Translations under genes and position numbers: made by a program
Shown: piece by piece, positions 46,529 through 55,204 of the stretch
Position numbering within the stretch: the stretch's first letter is position 1
Layout of the letters: each line of letters begins with the position of its first letter
Assembly (NCBI GenBank): GCA_031460505.1
Contig: JAVKTT010000001.1
Location: 124,001 to 188,000 of the forward strand
Length of the DNA stretch: 64,000 bases
DNA from: JAAYTL01 sp031460505
GTDB taxonomy: Bacteria > Bacillota > Clostridia > Tissierellales > Tissierellaceae
Reading direction: 5' to 3'
Notes under the pieces: generated by a model
What the model was told of the DNA's origin: nothing
Databases searched by the model: none
The model's input: only the letters and a program-made list of their open reading frames with translations

Positions 46529-47962
46529 TTATTTATCACCAACATTTTCTTGAGCGTAATTTTTATATATTTCACTCCATACACGTTTATCTTTTAATTC
46601 CTTTATACTATCAGGATTGAAGATTGGAGTATCTGTATATTTTTTTTGATTGAAATAGTCTTTAGCAACATTTAATGAAATATTACCTAAGAAAAGCAGC
46701 GAACCTAAGTTAATTAAAAATATTAAAGCACAAAATAAGTCTGCAATATTCCACATTAAATCAACTTCTGTTATTCCACCTAAAAATATAGATATAACAA
46801 AAATTATTCTATAGAAGTTTCTGCCTTTCATTCCTTTTGATAAATATGTTAAACTAGTTTCACCACAATAGTAGTTTGACATTATGGAAGTAAAACAGAA
46901 TAAACCTATACAAAGCGAAAAGATTATCCCAACCCAACTACCTAATTGACTAGTAGTAGCAAACTGAGTAAGCTCAATTCCTACCAAATCACTTGTAACA
47001 TATACACCCGATGAAATTATTATTAAAGCAGTTAAAGTGCATACAACTATAGTATCAATAAAAACAGCGAATGTACCAAGTATTCCTTGTTCAGCTGGAT
47101 GTTTAACATTTGAAGATCCTCCCGCTGTTGGTGCGTCTCCTTGTCCTGCTCCATTTGAGAATATTCCACGTTTAAGACCATTATAGATAGTTGCTCCTAT
47201 AAGTCCGCCTCCAGCTGCTTTAAAATTGAACGCAGATTTAAATATTAAAATGAAAATATTAGGTATGTCTTTAAAATTTACTAGAAGCACACTTATTGAT
47301 ATTAATAAATATACTATCGTCATGAATGGAACGCTAGTTTCCGCTACTCTAGCTATTCTAGTTACCCCACCAAATATTACTATTCCTATTAATATCGTCA
47401 CAATTGCAGAGATAATTTCTCTAGGAATATTTAAAGATTGACCAAAAGATAAAGTAATAGTATTATTCTGTAGTGCTGCCAAAGCAAACCCTAGCGATAT
47501 AATCATACTTATTGAATAAATAACTCCAATCCATCTTTTACCAAGGGCCTTTTCCATATAATACATAGGTCCACCTCTAAAAACTAGGCCTTCTTTTTCT
47601 TTGTATAATTGCGATAGAGTATTCTCTAAAAAAGATGTTAACATACTAAATAATGCGATCAGCCACATCCAAAAAACTGCACCCGGACCCCCATACACTA
47701 TTGCCATTGCAACACCTGCAACGTTTCCAGTCCCTATAGCCCCTCCTAATGTAATTGCTAAAGCTTGAATCCCTGTTACACTACCCTCCTGCTTATCATC
47801 ATTTAATTGTCTTTTAATTAATCTGATAGATTCAGGAAATAATTTTGCTTGTATGAATTTAGATTTTATAGCATAATAAGCACCAACTATAATTGCTAAT
47901 ACTAAAACGATATTCCATAGATTTGTACCTAAGTCTAATACAAAATTATTAATCGCGTTCAT
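46529..47962 (-). CDS. AGCS-family Na+/alanine(glycine) symporter
   Basis: The 477-residue membrane protein has the family motif GGAIGTGNVAGVAMAIVYGGPGAVFWMW and a second conserved block, RGIFSNGAGQGDAPT. It imports a small neutral amino acid with Na+. It lies between a ureohydrolase and an asparaginase gene with gaps of 39 and 1 bases, suggesting one operon for amino-acid catabolism under the divergent Lrp-type regulator. Confidence 0.9.
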   Translation of the reverse strand: MNAINNFVLDLGTNLWNIVLVLAIIVGAYYAIKSKFIQAKLFPESIRLIKRQLNDDKQEGSVTGIQALAITLGGAIGTGNVAGVAMAIVYGGPGAVFWMWLIALFSMLTSFLENTLSQLYKEKEGLVFRGGPMYYMEKALGKRWIGVIYSISMIISLGFALAALQNNTITLSFGQSLNIPREIISAIVTILIGIVIFGGVTRIARVAETSVPFMTIVYLLISISVLLVNFKDIPNIFILIFKSAFNFKAAGGGLIGATIYNGLKRGIFSNGAGQGDAPTAGGSSNVKHPAEQGILGTFAVFIDTIVVCTLTALIIISSGVYVTSDLVGIELTQFATTSQLGSWVGIIFSLCIGLFCFTSIMSNYYCGETSLTYLSKGMKGRNFYRIIFVISIFLGGITEVDLMWNIADLFCALIFLINLGSLLFLGNISLNVAKDYFNQKKYTDTPIFNPDSIKELKDKRVWSEIYKNYAQENVGDK

Positions 47963-48001
47963 TTCTTTCCTCCTAAAATTTATGATTACTTTACAATCAA
48001 A

Positions 48002-48946
48002 TTATTTTTTACTCTTCATTATTTGAACCATGACATTTATCATTGTCATAGCAGCAAGTCTAGTAGTTATAGCAGTTGGATCATATTGTGGAGCTACTTC
48101 AACTAAATCAAATCCTATTACATCAACTTTATTACATATTCCCTCAATAAGCTCAGTAACTTGATTATAATACAGACCACCTGGAGATGGTGAACCTACA
48201 CCTGGTGCAATTGACATATCATAACCATCTATATCTATTGATAAGAAGTATTTTCCGCCTTCTGGGATCTTATCAAGTACCCATTCTGTACCATTCTTAT
48301 GTACCTCATTTGAAGTAACTAAAACAGAACCGTATGCCTTTGCATCTTGAAAGTCCTCTCTTCTACTAGATCCTAGACCTCTTAGACCGATTTGGTACAT
48401 ATCACCTATGTGATCCATTTCAGAAAGTCTTCTCATAGGACTTCCATTTCCAAGTGTTTGAGGTCCTACATTATTAGTCCAGTCTAAGTGAGCATCAATC
48501 TGAATAATATTAATTTTTTCTCCCAAAGATTCTAAAGCTCGTCCAGTTGGAATTGTAATTGAATGGTCTCCACCCATTATAGCAGGAATTGCTCCCTTTT
48601 CTAGAATTTTTCTAACCGCATACTCGATACTATCAAAAGAAAATTCGATATCTCCATGTAAAACATCTGCATCTCCACAGTCTACTATCTTAATTGGAGC
48701 TGCTAATACTTGTTCGTCTTTTTCTGGATCATAAAATCCTACATCTCCTCTAGCATAATGAGTCGATACTTCTCTTATTCTTCTAGGACCTAATCTTGTT
48801 CCCGAAAGATAACCTATTCCTGTGTCATAAGGTACTCCTAATATAGCAATATCAGCATCTAAGTCATCGAAATTATTGCATATAGGATATTTTGCAAATG
48901 AACAAATACCAGTGATCGGTTGATTTAATCTTTTTCTTTCATCCAT
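48002..48946 (-). CDS. Ureohydrolase-family protein (agmatinase-like)
   Basis: The 314-residue enzyme has the binuclear manganese motifs of the arginase/agmatinase superfamily: GGDHS (125-129), DAHLD (151-155) and SIDIDGYDMSIAPG. The sequence resembles agmatinases, but arginase, guanidinobutyrase and formimidoylglutamase are close relatives and cannot be excluded. The ATG at 48946, after TAGGAGGT, is preferred over a longer frame to 48985. It is first in the operon, divergent from the Lrp/AsnC gene. Confidence 0.85.
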   Translation of the reverse strand: MDERKRLNQPITGICSFAKYPICNNFDDLDADIAILGVPYDTGIGYLSGTRLGPRRIREVSTHYARGDVGFYDPEKDEQVLAAPIKIVDCGDADVLHGDIEFSFDSIEYAVRKILEKGAIPAIMGGDHSITIPTGRALESLGEKINIIQIDAHLDWTNNVGPQTLGNGSPMRRLSEMDHIGDMYQIGLRGLGSSRREDFQDAKAYGSVLVTSNEVHKNGTEWVLDKIPEGGKYFLSIDIDGYDMSIAPGVGSPSPGGLYYNQVTELIEGICNKVDVIGFDLVEVAPQYDPTAITTRLAAMTMINVMVQIMKSKK

Positions 48947-49145
48947 AACTGAACCTCCTAAATTTGTGTTATTGTTAGTATACAATTCCGAAAATAATCT
49001 TTGAATAGATTATTTAATTGAATTATCTAAATTTTGTTTACTTTTTAAGGAAAATGATTTCATTTGCTTTAATCTTTTAAATTTATAAATTATACTATAT
49101 AATATATATAATAATGATTATTTTAGATTAAGGAGAACGATTCGA

Positions 49146-49589
49146 GTGGATGATATTAACTACAAAATTTTAACATTATTACAGTCAGATTCAAGAATGA
49201 CGTATACTCAAATCTCTAAAGAAGTAAATTTGAGTATACCAACTGTTAAGGAAAGAATTAATAGGATGGTAGATAAAGGTATAATAAAAAATAATACTAT
49301 CGAAGTTAATTTTAAAAGTCTTGGAAGAAATATAAGAGCAATTATATGTGTTGATGTAAAGTCAAATAGATATGATCATTTTTTAAACTTTTGTACTAAT
49401 AATCCTTATGTTACTGAATTCTACAGAGTTGTGGGCCCTTATAATGCAATAATCTTTATTGCAATAGAAGATGTAGATAAATTCGAAGAATTTATAGATA
49501 GAATTAAAAGTTATGGGACATGTCTTACTTCATTTTTAACTTCTACTCAATATAAAAATAGAATATTACCAGGAGATAGAGAAAAATAG
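49146..49589 (+). CDS. Lrp/AsnC-family transcriptional regulator
   Basis: The 147-residue protein starts with GTG after AAGGAGA. The N-terminal helix-turn-helix (about 3-60; YKILTLLQSDSRMTYTQISKEVNLSIPTVKERINRMVDKGII) and the C-terminal RAM/ligand domain (about 65-145; VTEFYRVVGPYNAIIFIAI) are complete. It is divergent from the ureohydrolase-symporter-asparaginase operon across a 199-bp AT-rich gap and probably controls it in response to an amino acid. Confidence 0.93.
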   Translation: MDDINYKILTLLQSDSRMTYTQISKEVNLSIPTVKERINRMVDKGIIKNNTIEVNFKSLGRNIRAIICVDVKSNRYDHFLNFCTNNPYVTEFYRVVGPYNAIIFIAIEDVDKFEEFIDRIKSYGTCLTSFLTSTQYKNRILPGDREK

Positions 49590-49648
49590 ATGGTTCTTAT
49601 TTTTTGATCTATCTGTTCCTATTTAATAATGATATTGTTACAAAGCCA

Positions 49649-49682
49649 AAAAGGTCATTGAGAATTTTCTCAATGACCTTTT
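49649..49682. terminator. Strong bidirectional terminator
   Basis: A perfect 16-bp inverted repeat (49649-49664 with 49667-49682) with A and T runs at the ends separates the Lrp gene from the convergent prd operon. Confidence 0.9.
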
Positions 49683-49728
49683 TTATGCATACGGGATCCG
49701 CTTTCACTAGAAGGGTATTCCATGTCCA

Positions 49729-50733
49729 CTAAAGAAGAAATCCATATTTTATCGGATCATCTTCATCTATTAAAATATGATTAAATCCTGTAATATATGC
49801 TGAACCTGTTATTTCAGGAACAATTGCATCAAATTCACCTACTTTAGTTTCTTCAACTACCCTACCTTTAAACTTTGTATTTATAATGCTTTCATATACA
49901 AAGGTTTCATTGATTTGTAGTTTACCTTTAGCATACAATGTAGCCATTTTTGCACTTGTACCTGTTCCACATGGTGATCTATCAATTTGTCCAGAACCAA
50001 ATACTACAACATTTTGTAAATTTGCATCTTCACTTTTTGCCTCACCATAAATCTCAACTAAGTCAACTGTATTAATATGTGTTTGAGTTGGATGCTGTAC
50101 TTTTATTTCCCTGTTGATAATTTTCCTTAATAGCATAGCTCTTTCAGCTATAATGTTAATATTTTCAGGCTCAATACTAACCTTTAATTCTCTATCTTTT
50201 ACTATAGCGAAGAAAGAACCACCAAAGGCAATATCAAAAGTTACTTTTCCTATATCAGGTAGTTCTACCTGTACATCTTCTTTATATAAAAATGATACTA
50301 CATTTATTATGGAAACTTCCTCTACATTGCCATCTTTAACCTTAACTTTAGCTTCTACTAACCCCGCTGGAGTCTCAAAGACAATATTTGTAATTGGTTC
50401 AATAACAGATACCATACCTGTTTCCACTGCAATAGTAGCAGCACCAATAGTTCCATGGCCACACATATTTAAGTACCCTCCACCATCCATAAATATTATA
50501 CCTAAGTTAGCCTCAGCTATAGTTGGAGTGGTGATTATTGAGCCAAACATATCATTGTGTCCTCTTGGTTCATGCATTATAGAAGTTCTAATATAGTCTA
50601 AATTATTTTCTAGATACTCCTTTTTTTCTGCCATTGTATTCCCATGTATAATTGGTAATCCACCGACTATAGTTCGATTAGGTTCACCCATTGTATGAGA
50701 GTCAATAGCATATAGCTCTTTAGAAAATTTCAT
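49729..50733 (-). CDS. prdF: Proline racemase
   Basis: The 334-residue enzyme has both catalytic cysteines: Cys91 in NMCGHGTIG and Cys255 in DRSPCGTGTS. Two cysteines indicate a racemase/epimerase rather than a trans-hydroxyproline dehydratase (Cys/Thr). It interconverts L- and D-proline and supplies D-proline to the reductase. It is the last gene of the prd operon, 12 bases after prdB. Confidence 0.95.
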   Translation of the reverse strand: MKFSKELYAIDSHTMGEPNRTIVGGLPIIHGNTMAEKKEYLENNLDYIRTSIMHEPRGHNDMFGSIITTPTIAEANLGIIFMDGGGYLNMCGHGTIGAATIAVETGMVSVIEPITNIVFETPAGLVEAKVKVKDGNVEEVSIINVVSFLYKEDVQVELPDIGKVTFDIAFGGSFFAIVKDRELKVSIEPENINIIAERAMLLRKIINREIKVQHPTQTHINTVDLVEIYGEAKSEDANLQNVVVFGSGQIDRSPCGTGTSAKMATLYAKGKLQINETFVYESIINTKFKGRVVEETKVGEFDAIVPEITGSAYITGFNHILIDEDDPIKYGFLL

Positions 50734-50745
50734 AATTTTCCTCCC

Positions 50746-51465
50746 TTATACTTTCGCAACGTATTCATATGGAAGGGTAACTATCTTACCTGCAGAATCT
50801 ATTTCAACTAAGTTTAGTAAAGCATCTCTACAAATCTTGTATTGCATTTCTATGTCATTTGGAGCACCCGCATTTGCTCCCATAGGTACTAACGGAGCAA
50901 CTGCCCTAGGTGTACCACTTTGTCTTACTACTGGAGGTAGTGCAGCTATAATAATAGTTGGTATACCTGCCCTTTCAATCTCTCTCTGCACAATCACGGC
51001 AGAGCGGTGACAAGTCCCTCATCCTGCTGTCATTAGTACTGCATCTACACCTTCATCTCTAAGTATCTCAGCAATCTTTGGGCCTGTTTCTTTCTCAAAT
51101 TTTTCCTGATTTCCACCACCACCCATAAATCCAATATGTACAGGTGCTATAAACTTTATAATACCTTCATTTGCAAGCTCACGTAGTCTATCTATGGGAA
51201 ACATACAATTTATATCCTTATTCACATCTGCATTATCATAGCCACCATGTGATACCATTAACTCACTTGAAGGAGTAGTATCTGGAATTTCTCTAAAAGT
51301 AAAGTCACCAGAAAGATTAAACTTTTCATCTGTTTTTCGATGAACACCAGCTGCTGTAACTAATGCAATATTCATATCTTTTAATTCTTTAATTACAGGA
51401 GTCCACACCGGCGGTGGTGTGATTGGTACAAATATTTCAGATTGTAATCCTTTTACAATAGTCAT
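50746..51465 (-). CDS. prdB: D-proline reductase selenoprotein subunit PrdB
   Basis: The reading frame is interrupted by one in-frame TGA (51019-51021), read here as selenocysteine at residue 149. The context AG-U-GTCHRSAVIVQRE matches the PrdB active site, and the frame continues without change to the stop at 50746, giving 239 residues, the usual size. PrdB reductively cleaves D-proline to 5-aminovalerate together with the pyruvoyl protein PrdA. A hairpin just after the TGA fits a bacterial SECIS element. The start follows AAGGAGG; the gene is 3 bases after a small conserved ORF. An annotation that splits it into two genes would be wrong. Confidence 0.95.
50984..51021 (-). promoter_or_regulatory. 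Bacterial SECIS element with selenocysteine UGA
   Basis: On the minus strand, CTCTGC (51004-50999) and GCAGAG (50989-50984) form a six-pair stem with a nine-base loop, starting about 14 bases after the TGA at 51021-51019. Spacing and size fit SelB-dependent recoding. Confidence 0.75.
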
Positions 51466-51468
51466 ATA

Positions 51469-51684
51469 TTACTCAACCTCCTTATCTTTTCTTTTTCCTA
51501 ACACTTCTACATAGCTCATATTAAGGCAGACTTCTTCCCCTATCTGAAGTGGATAATCGGTGATTATCATTCTAAGCGGTATTTTTAGAAATCCCATCCT
51601 ACCTTTAAAATCTATACTAACTGTACCATCAGTTATTTCAACAATTATCCCTTCTAAATATCTGACTGTATCTATATATTTCAT
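51469..51684 (-). CDS. Small conserved protein of the proline reductase operon
   Basis: This 71-residue protein (MKYIDTVRYLEGIIVEITDG at the start) lies 8 bases after prdA and 3 bases before prdB, with its own ribosome site. It is predicted to be mostly beta strand with a charged C-terminus (GKRKDKEVE), has no signal or membrane segment and no cysteine except one. Short proteins of this kind occur at the same place in other prd clusters; I recall them as CBO2463/CBO2479-type, but I am not sure of the name. Function unknown; assembly or folding of the reductase is a guess. Confidence 0.75.
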   Translation of the reverse strand: MKYIDTVRYLEGIIVEITDGTVSIDFKGRMGFLKIPLRMIITDYPLQIGEEVCLNMSYVEVLGKRKDKEVE

Positions 51685-51692
51685 AGATCCCC

Positions 51693-53672
51693 CTACATTT
51701 TCACTTTATTTTTTATAAGGCCTAGATTTTTCTCTTTCACTTTTGGATTCCACTTTCTCTCTGGAGAAAGTATCTCTTCACCATCCATTACAGCCTTTAA
51801 CATTACTAATATCCTAAGTCCATCCTCTTGAGTTAAAGTGTTGCAAGCAAGAACTTCATTTTCGATTCCTTCTTTTGTTTTGTTCAAATCAATCATATTA
51901 GTCATATATTTATTGCCAACAACTAATGCTCCTTGAACTCCACAAAACGATGCTCCAACTACTGATATTCCTCTTATACCTATTTGCTCAATATGGCTAG
52001 CAAAGTCAATGTGATTGTTTCCAAAGCCTTCAGTTGTGACCATCGCTCCATCTACGTCCATAGCTTCTACTGTCATACCTAGTCTTTCTGATACGTAGAA
52101 CTTCTCAGTATTTATCTGTGGACTACCAACTAACACAACGCCACATAAATCTATATCTTCATCCTTTAATGCCTCTATTATAAGGGGTTCTCTAAAATAA
52201 TGTCTTGAACATTCTTTACTAGCAGGACCAATACAAGTAAGTGCATGTATAGCTCCATCTAATATTTCTAATGGAGAGCAAACTATAGGTACATTGCCCA
52301 AATCTACATTTGGCTTGCCACCTAATACTCCAACCGGTTCCATAGGAAGTATTAGATTATCATGCATGGCACCTTGACCCATGATTTCCTTAACTATTAC
52401 AACCTTCTTTTTACCAACTCTTTTATATTGAATAAATTCTTCTTCTTTTACTACTAATCCTTCTTCTAATTTCTTTAGTGCTTCTCTAATTTCTCCAGTA
52501 ATATAATCTGTAGCCTTGTGAGCTGCTAAAGGTCCAGGTCTTTCCATATTTGTATGCTCTTTAATTACCACTTCAGTTTTTATAAATATTTCACCTTTAT
52601 CTGGTGCACCTGGTCTACCCCACATTATATTTTCTTCTAGTATACCTTCTGAAGATCCAAACTCACCGATTTGGATTCCATTTTCATCAGTTCCGGTAAC
52701 CATCATAATTACTCCGTCTAATACCCTAGTAATTCCCGTACCTAATTTATAACCTTCTTCTTTTGTGGCTATAGGCTGTACATCCATTATGGTTTCAGAA
52801 TACTCATTGTATCTATCAGGAGTTATAATATCTATTTTTATTTTCTTAACCAATTTATCTACTTTTAATGCATCTTCTTCAATATTTTCTCTAATATACA
52901 GAGTTGTCCCTTCTATTTTTGTTTCTTTTCCAAATTTAACTTCATCTATTTTAAAGTACTTTTTAGTTAGTTTTCTAACTTCTTTTGCTGGCATCTCAAC
53001 ATGTTTTTCCTCAACTGCTTTTTTTATTCCCACAACTTGTTGATCAATATATCCTCCCATTGGGATTTCAATATCTATTCCCTTTCCTTCAGCTATTTTT
53101 ATTTTTAAGACTCCACTACTTCTAATATCCTCTAGAGTTTCGTCTTTAATCTCTTTAAAACCTTCCAACATATCAGGAGTGATTGGTGTAAGGGCAACTA
53201 CATTCCGATTCAACTTTTTACCCACAACTTCTCCTATAGTTAGTACTTCATCACTAAGTTTAATAAGTAGTGAATCCTCTAGCTTTTCAAAATTCATTGG
53301 ATTCTCAAAATCAGAAGCTTTTATCAAGTCTCCAGATTTCATATTATATTTCAGGACTGCTTTTTTATCTAAATCTGAATACTCATCTCTATTTATATCT
53401 TCAGCTGTGGGTTCTAACTCCTTAATTCCATCTAAAATATCAGAAGTTAGGGGAGATAAAGCATCTGTAGTTTTTAAGAGTTTAGCCCCTATAACTTCTC
53501 CTATCCTTGAACAGTTATTTGGTATAGTAAGTAATCCTGAGTCAACAAGGTCAGGAAATATACTTGGATCTTCAAGATGACTTGCGTCAATAATTGAACC
53601 TACCTTTAATCTACAACAAAGAATAGCATATTCCCTTTTAAATTTCTCTGCTTGTTCAATACTTAATGACAT
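51693..53672 (-). CDS. prdA: D-proline reductase proprotein PrdA (pyruvoyl precursor)
   Basis: The 659-residue proprotein contains the self-cleavage context ALTCIGPASKE with Thr479-Cys480; cleavage there converts the cysteine to the N-terminal pyruvoyl group of the small chain. The pyruvoyl group binds D-proline as a Schiff base for reduction by the PrdB selenol. The N-terminal part holds two copies of a roughly 72-residue module (about 17-88 and 105-175) sharing IGEV-I/V-G-x-KL and AL-S/T-P-L/I-T, which makes the protein longer than I expect for the family. It is 13 bases after prdC in the operon. Confidence 0.95.
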   Translation of the reverse strand: MSLSIEQAEKFKREYAILCCRLKVGSIIDASHLEDPSIFPDLVDSGLLTIPNNCSRIGEVIGAKLLKTTDALSPLTSDILDGIKELEPTAEDINRDEYSDLDKKAVLKYNMKSGDLIKASDFENPMNFEKLEDSLLIKLSDEVLTIGEVVGKKLNRNVVALTPITPDMLEGFKEIKDETLEDIRSSGVLKIKIAEGKGIDIEIPMGGYIDQQVVGIKKAVEEKHVEMPAKEVRKLTKKYFKIDEVKFGKETKIEGTTLYIRENIEEDALKVDKLVKKIKIDIITPDRYNEYSETIMDVQPIATKEEGYKLGTGITRVLDGVIMMVTGTDENGIQIGEFGSSEGILEENIMWGRPGAPDKGEIFIKTEVVIKEHTNMERPGPLAAHKATDYITGEIREALKKLEEGLVVKEEEFIQYKRVGKKKVVIVKEIMGQGAMHDNLILPMEPVGVLGGKPNVDLGNVPIVCSPLEILDGAIHALTCIGPASKECSRHYFREPLIIEALKDEDIDLCGVVLVGSPQINTEKFYVSERLGMTVEAMDVDGAMVTTEGFGNNHIDFASHIEQIGIRGISVVGASFCGVQGALVVGNKYMTNMIDLNKTKEGIENEVLACNTLTQEDGLRILVMLKAVMDGEEILSPERKWNPKVKEKNLGLIKNKVKM

Positions 53673-53685
53673 ATCCCTACCCCCT

Positions 53686-54984
53686 TTAATCTTCCATTGA
53701 TAGTCTTCTACTCAACTCATGATCTACCGTTCTAAATATATGATCTGTATGATGATATACTGGAATCTTCAAATCTGGCGCGCAACTCATCACTGTATTT
53801 GTACAATCACTACAGTTTGCTATTAATATCCTTTCTGCACCATTTTTCTTAAGTTCCAATACTGCCTGAACTTGTCCGGGACAATCACCTGGTGTTTGGC
53901 ATTTGTTTGACCCTCTTACTTGTATTAAATTTTTACAATTAGTAGTAGCTACTACATCAGCCTTCATCTTATCCGCTATATCTCTTAATCTATTCTCATC
54001 AGCACCACATGCACAGACCAAAAGACCTAATGGCCCTTTATACTCTGGCAATGGAATAGTAACTATGGCTCCACCAGACATCTTTGTAACAACAGCTTTT
54101 TCTATATCTTCAGCTTTTCCTGTGTAAGGACCACCTATGACAATTTCACCAAACTCTCCATCAATACCACCACATTTATCTATAAGATTAGATATAGGTG
54201 TACCAATGGGAACTTGGAAAAGCACATTTGATTCCTTACCATTTTTAAGTTTACCTGCTACAGTGATATCCTTATCAATTACTGGCTTTAAGTCCTCAAC
54301 AGCTCTAGTAAGATTGGCTAAGGTTTCTGCATTCATAACTACTGATTTAGCCTCCATTGGTAGTTGCTCAGGAGTTAACCATATATCAAATATTTCATGG
54401 ATTATAGCTCTTTCCTCTCCTACTGGATACAAATCCCCTAATTCTTTTATCTCAATATCACTTGAGTCGCCAATTTCTTCTCTTAATGCATCAATAGCCT
54501 CTTTGTTCTTTGCCTTTATAGCTATATATCCAGTAGGTGCTTTAGTGGCTTCCATAGCATATCTAAGTCCCCTAACTATTAGTCCTGGATTTTCTTCTAT
54601 GAGCTTTATGTTGTGGTTTAATATAGGTTCACATTCCACGCAGTTAGCTATCACATATCCATCTGGAATACCTGATTTTAGTTTTATATGAGTTGGAAAG
54701 CCTGCCCCTCCTGCACCTACGATCCCAGCTTCAAATGCTGTTTCTACTATAGAGTCACACCTTTTTATCTTTATGTATTCTTCACTATCTGTGAATTCCC
54801 CTTCAATTTCGATAGCTTCTTCTGTTATTTTTATAACCTTACCTGATACACTAGCATGTATCTTTGCACCAAGTCCATTTGGTTCAGCAATACACTGTCC
54901 CCTGAATACGTTTTCCTTATGCTTAACAATTGGCACGCAAGGAGCCCCTATATGCTGCCTTAATGGAATAACAAATAGTCCCAT
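53686..54984 (-). CDS. prdC: Electron-transfer protein PrdC (RnfC-like)
   Basis: The 432-residue protein resembles RnfC and carries the GAGGAGFPTHIKL flavin-binding motif and C-terminal cysteine motifs (ANCVECEP, KCQTPGDCPGQ, ANCSDCTNT). It passes electrons to proline reductase and has been linked to the Rnf complex. In some species PrdC is itself a selenoprotein; here the frame contains no internal TGA, so cysteines are used throughout. It is the first gene of the operon, about 70 bases after a putative promoter. Confidence 0.92.
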   Translation of the reverse strand: MGLFVIPLRQHIGAPCVPIVKHKENVFRGQCIAEPNGLGAKIHASVSGKVIKITEEAIEIEGEFTDSEEYIKIKRCDSIVETAFEAGIVGAGGAGFPTHIKLKSGIPDGYVIANCVECEPILNHNIKLIEENPGLIVRGLRYAMEATKAPTGYIAIKAKNKEAIDALREEIGDSSDIEIKELGDLYPVGEERAIIHEIFDIWLTPEQLPMEAKSVVMNAETLANLTRAVEDLKPVIDKDITVAGKLKNGKESNVLFQVPIGTPISNLIDKCGGIDGEFGEIVIGGPYTGKAEDIEKAVVTKMSGGAIVTIPLPEYKGPLGLLVCACGADENRLRDIADKMKADVVATTNCKNLIQVRGSNKCQTPGDCPGQVQAVLELKKNGAERILIANCSDCTNTVMSCAPDLKIPVYHHTDHIFRTVDHELSRRLSMED

Positions 54985-55063
54985 TATTTATTCCCCCTTA
55001 TTAAATGTATTAAAAACACATCTAATTTTATTCTACCATATTATAATACCTATGAATAAATTA

Positions 55064-55091
55064 ATTATAGTAATTTGAATTAAATAAACAA
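55064..55091 (-). promoter_or_regulatory. Putative promoter of the prd operon
   Basis: On the minus strand TTGTTT (55091-55086) and TATAAT (55069-55064) are 16 bases apart, about 80 bases before prdC. No -24/-12 element was seen in this gap. Confidence 0.45.
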
Positions 55092-55154
55092 CTTTCATCT
55101 AGTTATTATGTTTAAAATCTCATTAATTTGATTCTAACGCATAAAGCTGAAGAA

Positions 55155-55184
55155 AAGCCTAATTTCATAAAAGAAATTAAGCTT
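55155..55184 (-). terminator. Terminator after the symporter operon
   Basis: AAGCCTAATTTC (55155-55166) pairs with GAAATTAAGCTT (55173-55184) with one mismatch, between the Na+/solute symporter gene and the prd operon. It probably separates the two units. Confidence 0.55.
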
Positions 55185-55204
55185 TAAAATAGGCCAAATA
55201 AAAC

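Noticed and set aside
49690..49728. A second terminator or small gene after prdF
   Set aside because: No inverted repeat or ribosome-site-led frame is visible in this short stretch.
50746..51465. Two separate short genes (50746-50997 and 51019-51465)
   Set aside because: The junction is a TGA in the PrdB active-site context with a SECIS-like hairpin, so this is one selenoprotein gene.
54137..54691. 184-residue open frame antisense to prdC
   Set aside because: No ribosome site, no recognisable domain and fully inside a confident gene.
54985..55204. Sigma-54 promoter for the prd operon
   Set aside because: I looked for TGGCA-N-TTGC on the minus strand in this gap and found none; only a sigma-A-like element is present.
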